Positions 31,261 through 41,553 of a DNA stretch of 64,000 nucleotides are shown piece by piece. The position numbers and the translations under genes were made by a program. This DNA is from Gyromitra esculenta (lineage: Eukaryota; Ascomycota; Pezizomycetes; Pezizales; Discinaceae). Each line of letters opens with the position of its first letter. Position 1 is the first letter of the stretch. The stretch covers positions 62,001 through 126,000 of the forward strand of contig JBCAML010000022.1 of the NCBI GenBank assembly GCA_038503075.1. Reading direction: 5' to 3'. The notes beneath the pieces were generated by a model. That model did not search any database and was not told the DNA's origin. It saw only the letters and a program-made list of their open reading frames with translations.

Positions 31261-32956
31261 TCACACTTTCGCATACCTCCACCACCGATTCGCCCTCCTC
31301 CATCTCTCCATAACCCCGCTATCCTCCAGCGCGTTTTCCATCTCCACGTCTCCTCCCTTCTCTTCCTCCTCGTCGCCCACCAGCTCCGCACGCTTCTGGT
31401 CTTGCTTCCCGAGCATCCAGACCCGCAGGAAAAGCATGCACGCTGCAGCGGCCAGGTATAGGACGCCGGAGAATATCTGCGGGTAGAGGTAGGCATTGTG
31501 TTGGCCGGGACGACGGAGGTAGAGTCCGATTGGCTCGGAGACTACATAGATAGCTGTTAGAAAATAGAAGTGTGGAGGGGAAGGGGGGGGAGGGGGGGGG
31601 AACTTGCATGTTGTTGGTAATACAATTGATAGCCAGGTTAGTGACAATGCGCTCGGAAGCTCCTTGATACCGACGACTTCAACCGCGACTGGCGATATTG
31701 TCTATTTTTTTTCTCGCGATATCAGCACATACAGAAAGAAACGACTTAGAGAGAGAGCCCGAGAGGAGGGAGGGAGGGAAAAAAAAGCCAAACAACTCAC
31801 CGTCCAAAACGTCCCACAGACCGCACCATTCAACAAGCTAAAAAGCAGCGCAACCCCAAACTGTCTCGCCCACATCCAGATCGCAAAACAGCTGAGCCCG
31901 CTCATCGCCGTCATGCTCCCACTGACATTGATCCTCCCATAAACATCGCTGCTGATCCCGACCAGCGGCCTCCCAAACGCCATCCCCAGGTTCAGCATCG
32001 CCGTCAATATGCTGCCCTGGCGCTTCGACATGCCCACGCTCGCCGCATAGTCCGGCAGCGAGAACAGGATCACGATATACCCCAGCATCGAAAAGAACGC
32101 CCACGCCAGAATCAGCAAGAACTCAAACCGCTTCAGCAGCGCGAAATCGAACGCTCTCTGGTTCGGCCTGATCGCCTTGTTGCGGTCGCGTATGAGGAGC
32201 ATGCACACCGAGTTGACGCAGAACACGCACATGGCGACTATGCGGAACGCCCACGCGACCCCGTGGTTCTGGATAATCGACTGGATGCTCAGCGAGAAGA
32301 TCAGGCCGCCGATGCCGCTGCCGGCTGCAGCGAGGCCGTTTGCGACGCTGCGTCGCGCGCTGAACCACTGGCTGATGGTGCCGACGGAGGAGGTGAACAG
32401 GAAGCCCATCCCCCAGCCGAACATCACGCCCTGCGTCAGGAAGAGGTGCCATATCTCCGTGGAGAAGGATGCAGCTATCAGGGAGCCGGTTTGCAGCAGG
32501 ATGCCGACGCACATGCCGGTTCGTGTGGAGGTGCGGCGGATGCAGGTCGTGACTAGCGGGGCGATCAGCATGGACTGGGAGACTGATAGACCGCCGATGA
32601 AGGCGAATTGGAGCGGGGTGGCTCCTGGGTATTTGTTTTCCGTGAGGTAGTATGCGAGGTATACTCCGTACGACTATTGAAGCGCTGTTAGCTGCAGTTC
32701 TGTCATTTCCATATTCTCTCTCTCAACTCAACTCCAGAAAGGAAAGTCTTACACTATTTACACCCCACGTCATCGCATTGACGGTAAAGCAACAAGCGAC
32801 ACAAACCCATCCATAGCCTCCGTCAGGCGGTATATCGACGATAGCCGAGTTGGTGGCGTTTTTTGGCGATTGTTTTGCGCCCAATGCTCGGGAAGACGGT
32901 ATTCGCTGCACCTCATCGTCGGCTCGAGCCGCCGCAGCTGCCTGTCCTTCCGCCAT
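31261..32956 (-). CDS. MFS transporter, monocarboxylate-porter (MCT/MCH) type
   Basis: Exons 32956-32753, 32673-31801, 31701-31608 and 31541-31261 join in frame to 483 residues. The cytosolic N-terminus is followed by the family signature PPDGGYGWVCVACCF at the start of TM1. Later comes YLTENKYPGATPLQFAFIGG, the R-containing cytosolic loop SQWFSARRSVANGLAAAGSG and a long charged loop before TM7. The second half holds GRPLVGISSDVYGRIN and SPVAVEVVGIKELPSALSL, ending in the LPTTFSEPIGLYLRR segment. About twelve TM helices fit the length. Fungal members include Mch-type porters and riboflavin transporters; substrate not predictable. The third intron starts with GC (GCAAGT), not GT. The C-terminal tail is cytosolic, acidic then basic. 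Confidence 0.88.
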
Positions 32957-35759
32957 GTCTACTGGTAGTTCCTTGCAACTGACAAAATTCCTAGATTTCC
33001 TGGCGGTGGGAATTGGGAATTGGAGCCAATTGAGTCGTTAGTGAGTTCAAGCAATGATCATAGCATGGTATTCGTCGTCCACCTCCGAAAAAAAAAAAAG
33101 AGCCACCACAAAACGCAAGAGCTGGATCATCTTAATGTTATATGATGGCTACCGACCTGCATCTGGCAAGGATGAAAAACCGCTTTGCCGAGTTACCGGT
33201 ACTTGCTTGGTGGCGTGCTTACTAATTGGCCAGAGCCGAAAGTGGGGACTGGAGAGCGGTCAATTGCGAATGTCTACTATCCAACTTTATTTCAACGACT
33301 TGTCCTAGCTATTCTTGGTCTTGCTGTTGCCCCAGCCCACAGAAGGCGCCTCTTGGCGCTCAAAAAACGCACGCTAGTTTAGCAATAGATATACCGTCAA
33401 AGCCCAGATCTAGGACTACAGAAGCTCTTACAAATTTCACTGTCAGGATCTCACTCAGGCTCGAAACACAGCTGCAGTCATTCACCGAAAAGCTCTTTCA
33501 TGGGAGACGAAAGACCAACCCCGTATTTCCATCCTGCATGCCCAACGCTTACTCTTTTCACCTTTGCTCTAGACGCCTTCCCAATTAGTCTTTTTATTCT
33601 ACCTTGCACTTCCGGCTAGAAACACCTGAAAGGATTCGGCGACTTCCGAGGTTAACAAGCAGCTGGGGTAGCGGGCTCTGCTGCAGTTCGCAGCACTTGA
33701 CTTATCATGTCCTGTGCTTCGTTTACCTAAGAGCTTGCCTTAGTGCTGTCACTAGAGCGGTAACTAGGTGAAGACATAACGTATGTACATGTGGTTACCA
33801 GTAGTTATTTCAAGGCTAGAATTAGAGTCTCTATTCTAGATATTCTATAGTTCCCATATTTCTTTTCCCGTTGCTAAGATATTTTGATCTCGCCCAGTAC
33901 ATTTTTTAATCCCATTTAGTTTGTTTGCACTCATCTTCCCAAACCTAGTAACTCGCGACTAGCCTATTTTCCGGTACGAAAAAGGGACGAGCTCGGTATG
34001 ATAGTGGTACGCCATTCTAGAAAACGCTTGGCTAGCGCAGTATTCAGCCTGTTGCGCACTAAGACTCTTGCGGTTTTATTTCTATATCTTTAAGAGAGCG
34101 GTAGCAATTTTAGCCCTTTTTGTCGCACTATAGTTACAGTCAGCCCTCGACTCCAAAGCAAAATTATAACAGAAGGAAGTAAAACAGCTGAGACACCTCA
34201 ACCGCATTACGAGAGCTGTGAAGTAGAGTCCAAACCCCTTTTCTCAATCGACTCCTTTATATACCGATTTCTCTTCCCTCATTAGTTAATAATGACTTGA
34301 TTCTCTCTTTTACTCGCCTCACGTATTTTTATCTTTCTACGCTATCCTCGCCCGTAACACAGCAAAGCTCTGTGGTATATTCCGCCAGTCTCAAACATAT
34401 CGTGTTCTACGTTAGTAAAGTCTGACGAGCCTGAATACAAGACCATCACCAGTCCCTGCTACTCCATCAATCCCCAGTTTGTAAAACCGTAGGCGATGGT
34501 ACCCGTGCTGGCGGAGCTTGCCGCCATCGGCCGAGCAAATATTTCTTCTACCTCCATAACGTCCGACCTCCAAAAAAAAAAAAAAAAGCAATCCAGCCCA
34601 GAACGCGCCCCATACCCTTTTTGTATCCTTCGCTTGAAGCCGCGCCGTAACTTTCCTATAAATAGCTAATCCCTAACTTCTCACCATCAACCGTCAGCGT
34701 AATAACGCTTCTTGAACCCAACCTAGACCACCAAAATTCGAAACCTCGTCCCAAGGCCAGTCTATCCGAAACAAGAAAAAATAAGACATAGCTTTGTTAC
34801 AGCTATCTCTTCTCCCCGTAGTGAACCAATCGAGACGTATCGATACCAGGACCACACAGTTAGATACCACACCGACTAACGGGGGATAGGGTATACGTCT
34901 CAGACTCAACACAATAAGACGATTCCCTCACACGGTTTCAGGACCGGCAGGTGCTAGTAGCAGGGTGTGAACGGTCTGGTCTGTATGAAAAAAACGCGGT
35001 TAGAAAGAGAAGTATGGTGTAGATGGGGTTATACGCCTCTAGCACAACACAGCACAGCACAGCACAATATATTGACAAGAAATATTCGAGCTGCAGCGGG
35101 ACGAACGGTCTGCACGATAAAAACGCGGTTAGAAAGGGAAATATGCTGTAGATGGGGTTATACGTCTCTAATATACGGCAACACAGCAACATGAGATATT
35201 CGAAGGGTGGTGGCATAGTGTGGATAGCCCTCGGTGGAAGAACGGCATTGGAAATGGGCAAAACAGCGGGGTATGGTTCACGGCGAAGAGGGAGGGATTG
35301 AATATTCGTCGAATCTGCCGCAGGTTCTGGAAGGGGTTGGTTGGTGTGGGGTTGGTGAGAATGCGTTGGATGAAAGCTGATGGAGGATGTGGCTTGCATT
35401 GGATGTGGAAATGGAGTGAAGGGAAGAAAGAAGGAAGAGGGGGGGTGTTGGATATACACGCGGGTGCCAAGATTATAATTCGATGGCAGCACAGTATGGA
35501 CAAGACCCAATCTCCACCTCGTATGATCCAGCACCCACCACCAGCCATATCACACCACTCTATAGAAATAACAGCAGATGCAAATAAATATATTCTAATC
35601 GCTCTAATCAAATGCAGAAACCGAAACAAGCAAAGAAACATCCCGAGTGATATTCCATGACCGTTGCCGATATTACTACAAAACTATAATACAGTTCCTC
35701 CAAAGCCAAGCGTGTGTCGTTTTAAAAAAGAAAAACCAGCGTGAAAACATAGTACAGCC
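32957..35759. other. Long intergenic region with a tandem repeat
   Basis: Contains the promoter of the MCT gene and, at 34969-35174, a duplicated segment of about 134-bp period. Open frames here (for example 35534-34938 on the minus strand) only reflect the repeat. No gene supported. Confidence 0.4.
34969..35174. repeat. Tandem repeat, about 134-bp period
   Basis: 34969-35044 and 35103-35174 share AACGGTCTG, ACGCGGTTAGAAAG and TGTAGATGGGGTTATACG. A looser third copy seems to start near 35241. An (ACAGC) run separates the units. Confidence 0.75.
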
Positions 35760-36798
35760 CTACGACAGTCCGCCCAGAGCTCTAACAATCCCCATCGCCG
35801 CCGCCGCCGCAACCCCGCCAACCAACACCATCTCCACCCCTCCCCTAACCGCCTTCCCCCACGGCTTCTTCGCATCGTGTCCTTCCTCCGCCGCAACCAA
35901 CGTCTTCCCCACGCCAAACACAAACAGACAAGCCACCATGACCCCCACACTCCACGCCAGCCCCACCAACACCTCGCCCCGCTTAACAAAAAAGTACGGC
36001 AGCAATGGAATAAACCCACCAAAGAAATACCCCGCCGCAATAGTCACAGCAGAGGAGAGGGGCGTCCGCGCTTTCGTGTCTGGCGTGGGCAAGCGGTGGT
36101 GGAACTGCAGTATGAAGGACGTGAGGCTGTCGCGGTCGCAGACCGACAGGGAATCGATCATGGGTGTAAGCGACGACTCAGGGAGATAGTACGGCGCGAA
36201 GATGGAGCGGAGAAGGGGCGGGATTGAGGATGGCGATGTATCGATTAATGTTTCAGTCGCATGAAGAGTATTTTCATAAAACTCGCTACCACCTGTTAGT
36301 GTTTTTTGTTCACAGCAGCGCAGGAGGGAGAGATAGAGGAGGGGAGAGGGAAACTCACGCTTCACCACGGCCAGCTAGCCATCCACCCAGCCCCATCGAA
36401 ATACTCCCGGCAATCAACTCCGCGATCCCACCGTACAGCACTACCTTTGTATCATTGAACGCGCTCAATCCCGCCGTCAACGCGAACGGCACCGTCAGCC
36501 CGTCCGAAAGCCCGATTGTTAAATCCGACAACACCCTCGGATCGAAATACGGCTTCGATAGCTGCCCTTCTTGGTCTGGTTTGAGTGACATCCTCCGAGA
36601 GCTCTGGCGCTTCGGACACGATGGATGTCGACATGCTGATGATTGTGGATCGCAGTCACCTGCGGAGCCGTAGTTCTTGCGAGGGGATGTGGTGAAGTCT
36701 GTGGCAAAGTCTTGGGCTATTGGCAGGAGGGGTGGAGTGATGCTGTGTCGTGATTTTGGGGGAGGGAACAGGAAGTTTTTAATTAATACGAGAACCAT
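35760..36798 (-). CDS. CCC1/VIT-family vacuolar iron (manganese) transporter
   Basis: Exons 36798-36359 and 36285-35760 join in phase to 321 residues. The intron has a GTGAGT donor, CACTAAC branch and GTAG acceptor; a competing CAG five bases earlier would break the frame. Family marks: DLTIGLSDGLTVPFALTAG (TM1 with the metal-site aspartate), GGIAELIAGSISMGLGGWLA and GRGEAEFYENTLHATE, the glutamate-rich cytosolic metal-binding region after TM2. TM3-TM5 follow in exon 2 (SSAVTIAAGYFFGGFIPLLP, VLVGLAWSVGVMVACLFVFG, GGVEMVLVGGVAAAAAMGI). In yeast Ccc1 moves cytosolic Fe2+ and Mn2+ into the vacuole. A TATTTAT box lies about 165 bp upstream. Confidence 0.9.
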
Positions 36799-37440
36799 TT
36801 TTTAATCTGGGCAGAGAAACGGAGGAGATGGCAAGCAGTCGGTAGAGTTGCAATTGTTGATGGGGCAATTGCTGGAGGTGGGAATGGAATACAGCAGACG
36901 GAGAGCAGACGGAGGACGAGCGAGAGAAAGAGAGCTCCTTCACCAATTGCCAAAACCAGGATAAATAGAACACACACAACTAGAGCCAGATCATCCAGAC
37001 CGCCATCGACGGGGCTTGTTCCCTTATAACCCGACGTCAGCGCCAAGATCGCGGCTCTCCCAGCTAAGCCCCAGCCAATCACGATTTGCGCATTTCACAT
37101 CTCCACCACTAACCCGGGATCGAGATTACCCAATAAAGCACGAATACATGCAGAACACCCAATCACACACACGCATCAGAGAGAGAAAGAAAGAAAGAAA
37201 GAAAAACCCACACCCAGGAACAGCGTGTGGCAAGAGAGATCGAGTAACCAGAGTCTGCCGACAGGGCTTTGTGGCCAGTCCAACTGCCAGAGTCATCCTC
37301 GAAACCCCTGGCGAGCCAATAATACCCCCGAAACCCAAGTCTTACGTTTCTCGATCTCTTTTGCCGTAACTAGACAAATATTCCAACCCCACGATACCCT
37401 TACAAAATACCCTGCCTATACCCGAACACAGTACAGCAAC
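36799..37440. other. Intergenic region
   Basis: Promoter of the CCC1-type gene and 3' flank of the next minus-strand gene. A GAAA microsatellite lies at about 37181-37204. No other feature seen. Confidence 0.5.
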
Positions 37441-37782
37441 CTACGCCCCTCCTTCCCGCTTCGCATACTCCTCCTCAATCCTCTCTTCATACAGTCTGTC
37501 TGCCTCCTCCCTCTCCTCCTTGGTCTGCTCCCTCCCACTCGCGCTTACGTTGCCCGCCGTCCCAGACCCTGATGCTGCAGCAGGTGTTTGCTGATGCTCA
37601 GATGCCGAAGATCGGCGTCGCTCGGACGTGGATCCTTGGGGAGAGCCAGAGGTAAGGGGGGTGGAGGTAACGGTTTCTTTTTGGTGCGGTGCGAGCGTTT
37701 CTGTGTTGGATGGCTTCTCGCCGGCCGTGAAGAGTGGGATCGGCATTGGAAGGGTTTTCTTCTTCTTGGGGATTTGATTCAA
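37441..37782 (-). CDS. Small conserved-looking fungal protein, N-terminus unresolved
   Basis: The frame ends REQTKEEREEADRLYEERIE...YAKREGGA, a charged helical C-terminus I associate with a small ascomycete family of unknown function. Before it lie IPKKKKTLPMPIPLFTAG and a Ser/Thr-rich linker. No ATG occurs in frame; the frame stays open past 37782 to about 37867 (AHKAAPTTKRTPGS), so a first exon is missing. A candidate initiator ATG (MTSGDSV) lies near 37907 in another frame. Probably cytosolic or nuclear; no motif gives a function. Confidence 0.5.
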   Translation of the reverse strand: MNQIPKKKKTLPMPIPLFTAGEKPSNTETLAPHQKETVTSTPLTSGSPQGSTSERRRSSASEHQQTPAAASGSGTAGNVSASGREQTKEEREEADRLYEERIEEEYAKREGGA

Positions 37783-38418
37783 GGAATATGCGGGAATCGG
37801 AGGGATTGAGGATCCAGGTGTTCGCTTTGTGGTTGGGGCCGCCTTGTGGGCCTGGGGATATCTTCTTTATATCCTGTTGGTGGCAATCAACTGAATCTCC
37901 AGACGTCATCGCTCTTGGCTGTGGCTGTGGCGGGGCAATGACGGAGTTGACGCACGGCCACATTCACCCTCCACTCGCCTTCCACGCTTTGACTCTTGGT
38001 TGTCGCCACGGAATACGCGTTCGTGCAGGCGAGTGACGGCCCATGAACTCGGTCGCCTCTCACCATTCCTGCTCACATGGTAATTCTGGTATTATTCTTA
38101 TAGAAACATACACACATAATCCTTCATCTATCAACCATCCCCGCAAAAAAACAAGTTCGTGAATTACAGATCTTTAAACTATTTAGAACTGGAAAAAATA
38201 AGCCACGGTGACACCCTTCATCTCGCCGCAAAGAGAGCCTGCAAACATGCTATTAGAAAAGGAGAATTGCGACACAGATAATCCGACGGCTGCTAGAAAC
38301 GCCTATGAAATCGCTTGCAAGACCTAGAACTAAAGATATATCAGCTTCTTGTCAGGACAGTGCAAGCCGGTTTTGGTTGTGCAAACCGGCAGGGCGTACT
38401 CACGTCTACCATAATCCA
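37783..38418. other. Upstream part of the small gene and spacer
   Basis: Probably holds the missing first exon of the preceding gene. The part from 38.05 to 38.4 kb is AT-rich 3' flank of the BTB gene. Confidence 0.4.
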
Positions 38419-40175
38419 TTATTTCGGCGCAAAAATGTTCGCAGCCCCCGTAGCTCTGCCCGGGGCCTGTCCAAACAATCCCTTGGGGGCTACCTTGGGT
38501 GGTCCGAATAATGGAGCTGTGGGAGCTACCTGAGCCCCACCGAATTGGGTGGTCTTAGAGGAGCTCATAGAGAAACCCTTAGCTTCAACCGATTGCCCAA
38601 ACACGTCGAGCTGGGGGCTTCTTTGCGGTGGAAACGATCTAAACAAACTGCCCGACGGTGCAGGTTGTTTGACGGGGTCCAAGGAACTGGTAGTCTCTAG
38701 TAGCCTGGCCACTCCCATGGTAGAGGTGCTGCGGGACTGAGGTGGGGTATCAAATAGCCCAAACGAGCTGGATGATCTGGCCGGGGTTTTGTTGGTAGCA
38801 AAAATGGATTTGGCTTCAGACTCGGGAAAGAGGCCAGAAGAACCGGCTAGGACTTCATTCTTTTCAAAGATCGATTTTGCACCAGGCTGAGATGATGTCG
38901 AGTAATAATCGGTCCCTCCGAACCTATTGGCGGCAGATGCAACGGGAACAGCGAGTGAACTCGAGCCAACAGCTCCCGTGAGGGTGCCAAACGCGTTGCT
39001 GCCAGGGAAGATTCTGTTGGGCGGCGGGGGTGGAACGTTTGCAAAGGCACCGCCGCTATTGGGCTGGGTTGCATCAAGGGAGTAAACGAAAGGAGAGGTA
39101 CCGTTCTTAGCGGGTTTGCGGTGGCCAAGTGGATTAACCGAACGGGTCGGAGAAGGCTTTTTGATCACTACTTGGTCCAATTCGTCCTCCAGTTCGGCCT
39201 TCATAGCATGGAGCTGGAGTTTAAGTTCTTTCAATTCCTTTCGTTCGTTGTCCTGAGTCTTCTCAGCGACGATGAGTCTTCTGCAGACCTTCGCATTCAA
39301 GTCCCTCGCAAAACGTCCAGACTGCTCAATCAGTGCCTTCATTTCCTCCGTTTGTAAAGTCGTAAAGTTCAACGCAGCGAACTGAGAGACGACATGCCGA
39401 AGGTCGGTATTCGACGGGTCACTACCGCTATACGCGTATCTCGCCAGTTCCACAAAGTTCGATGCCACAGGCCACTCTGGCTGGAAAGCTCCAATATTAA
39501 GAAACGTTCTCAGTAACCGCTGCACGGCCAGAGTTTGAAGTTCACTCATTTCAAACTCCTGAGCCAGAGCGAAAATCTTGGCATGGGCGAGAAATAAATC
39601 CTCAAAGTCGTGTTCTCTCGGATCGAAATATTCATGTGCGAACTTTTCAGCCGCAGACCGTTTTCGCGGGGGATCTGGGCCAGCGGGGAAACATTTGGAC
39701 AAGGGTGTCAGGGGGCGAACTGGCGGGGCCAAAGGAAAGTCTTCACGTTTTTCTGCTTCCGTTGGCGAAGAACCAGCTGAAGACCCCTCGTTGCTTGTGC
39801 TTTGGACAGACTCTGTAGGTGTGGTAGCAGGTGTGGATGGTGCCCGTGGGTCTGGGGACTGGTAATCGCCGGTGTAAACGTATTCTGCGAATCGTCCTAC
39901 GGTCTCTGCGTCCCAGTTGTCGAGTGGGATCTCTCGTTTTGGTGTTGACTCAGCAGCGGTGAAGGCATCGATAATGTCTTTGAGGCGTTGAGACTGAGAT
40001 GCGAGAACGTCTTCATGAACCAGAAAGCGTTTACTGCCCTCTGCAGTGAGTTCCCACACTCCAGAGCTCAGGAATCTATACGTTCAGTCAGCCCTGATCA
40101 GCTAGTGCGATAAAAGGGGGTTAAGCAAGAGGGTCCTTGTGTGAAGTGAAATTACCTGGAGAAGCTTGCAGGCAT
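38419..40175 (-). CDS. BTB/POZ-domain protein with coiled coil and FG-rich C-terminus
   Basis: A 20-nt first exon (40175-40156, MPASFS) and a long second exon (40075-38419) join to 558 residues; the intron has GTAATT and TATAG ends. Residues about 1-90 are a BTB/POZ fold (RFLSSGVWELTAEG, FLVHEDVLASQSQRLKDIID, FAEYVYTGDYQS). This is followed by the helical region after BTB (AKIFALAQEFEMSELQTLAV, RLLRTFLN) and a coiled coil near 255-295 (KELKELKLQLHAMKAELEDE). The last 230 residues are Pro/Ser-rich with FG and FGG motifs (NAFGTLTG, RFGGTD, SFGLFD, VFGQS, LFGPP, LFGQA), like nucleoporin linkers. BTB proteins act as dimers or cullin-3 adaptors; the FG tail hints at a nuclear-pore or transport partner. 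That combination is inference. Confidence 0.85.
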
Positions 40176-40567
40176 CTTTGTTTGTATAGCTGGTAACGTG
40201 GAGGCAGTCGGATGGCAGAGGTTGTATGATGGAGAAGCTAATGAAGGAAAAGCCAAGATGCAGGAGGTCTTTCTCTTTTGGGAGACGCGTTAAGACACGC
40301 CTCACGTGACCTTGGATAGGAGTAACCGATAAACTGCAACCTCGCTAAATCCCAGGTTCGCCATATTTACCAGCGGTAAAAGCGATGTCTAAATAATTTC
40401 TGCTACATTATTTAGTCTTCTAGAACCGTATTGAGCAAATCCATGTTACTCGATATTTCTTCAATACAGCTCGTTGCCAATCCAATCCACTTGGCAATTT
40501 AAGCATGCTCACAACAAAAACATTATACGGTCCCGAATCTCTCTTGCTCTTTGTTTTTTCCACTGTC
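40176..40567. other. Intergenic spacer
   Basis: Promoter of the BTB gene and 3' flank of the first zinc-finger gene, both minus strand. Nothing else seen. Confidence 0.5.
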
Positions 40568-41398
40568 CTATGTATCCTTAGGTACATGGACTTGTGATTT
40601 CATGTGCATCTGAAGACTCTTCTCACTCATAAACTTTTTCGTCTTCGTCGAAGGACAGAGTGGGCAAGTCCTCCCAGGTTTCTTTTCTTCTAGAATCCGG
40701 TTTGGGGTTTGACCAGTACTGGTCACTACAGGATAGCTGAACGTTCCAGCAACGGTGCCATGCGTAAAACCCCTCTTATCTGCGTAATTTTCGAGTAAAT
40801 AGGCTGTCCGTGTATTGTTTTCGTCCCAAGTTGGACGAGGGGTGACGGCGTTTCTGACTGAGACACCATTGTTGTTATCGACGTCGGTACTGCTGTTCAG
40901 ACTTCCAGTCGGTGTATTATCGATCCGTGCTCTTGTCAGGTTGATGCTGTTATCATTGAATGTAGCGATTGGGTTCGAGCGATCACGATTTCTCGACGAA
41001 GGAACAACTAGGCTATTGAGTTTCTCTATTGTAATTTTAGGTCGTGGAATAATCAAACTGTTGAGTCTCTCTATTGTCATTCTAGGTTGTAGAGTGCCCA
41101 AGTTGCTGGGACCCTCTACTGCCACCCGTAAAGCGGAAGCACCACTCCTTTGGCGCTTGGTGGTTTTTGTGGGTGAATTGCGGGTGCTCGAACCGCTATA
41201 TTCTTCAAGTTGCGGCCTCAAGTCTTTGAGATCTGTACTTTCGTTGGGTAATTCGCGAGAACCAGCACCTAGAGTATTCTTGAGATTTTGGGTGTCCTCT
41301 AGACACTTCGCCTGGTGCGCATTAAATTTCTTCCGTTTCCCCTTGATGGCCCGACCGCATCCTGAGCAGTAACGCTTTTTCTTGAAGGGCTGCGACAT
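40568..41398 (-). CDS. C2H2 zinc-finger protein, paralogue 1
   Basis: 276 residues from ATG 41398 (MSQPFKKKRYCSGCG). An N-terminal Cys/His cluster (CSGCGRAIKGKRKKFNAHQA then C) looks like a degenerate zinc finger. The middle is low-complexity with two similar repeats (RMTIERLNSLIIPR and KITIEKLNSLVVPS). The C-terminus is a C2H2 finger (CPLCP, KTKKF, SLQMHMKSQVHVPK). The upstream frame extends to 41470 without an ATG, so the internal methionine is the better start. The protein shares its C-terminal finger and 5' flank with 43943-45115. Probably nuclear or nucleic-acid binding; function unknown. Confidence 0.75.
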   Translation of the reverse strand: MSQPFKKKRYCSGCGRAIKGKRKKFNAHQAKCLEDTQNLKNTLGAGSRELPNESTDLKDLRPQLEEYSGSSTRNSPTKTTKRQRSGASALRVAVEGPSNLGTLQPRMTIERLNSLIIPRPKITIEKLNSLVVPSSRNRDRSNPIATFNDNSINLTRARIDNTPTGSLNSSTDVDNNNGVSVRNAVTPRPTWDENNTRTAYLLENYADKRGFTHGTVAGTFSYPVVTSTGQTPNRILEEKKPGRTCPLCPSTKTKKFMSEKSLQMHMKSQVHVPKDT

Positions 41399-41485
41399 GG
41401 CGATTTGGTAATGCGATTTAACTGATTTTTTTTTGCTGATTACCGCTGTGAAGGACAGGGTTTTTGACACTATGTACCTTATCCA

Positions 41486-41553
41486 TTTTCAGGCCTACCA
41501 CTCCTAAAGCTTGATTGTGGGGAGAATATGCGCATTTCTAGAACCACCAATCA
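41486..41553 (-). promoter_or_regulatory. Upstream box shared by the two zinc-finger genes, copy 1
   Basis: Shares TTTTCAGGCCT, TAAAGCTTGA and AACCACCAATCA-like blocks with 45205-45269. It begins 88 bp from the ATG of paralogue 1, against 90 bp in paralogue 2. Conserved spacing suggests a common promoter inherited by duplication. Confidence 0.65.

Noticed and set aside
34938..35534. 198-codon frame with an internally repeated hydrophobic motif on the minus strand
   Set aside because: The repeat is explained by the 134-bp tandem DNA repeat; no signal peptide or family.
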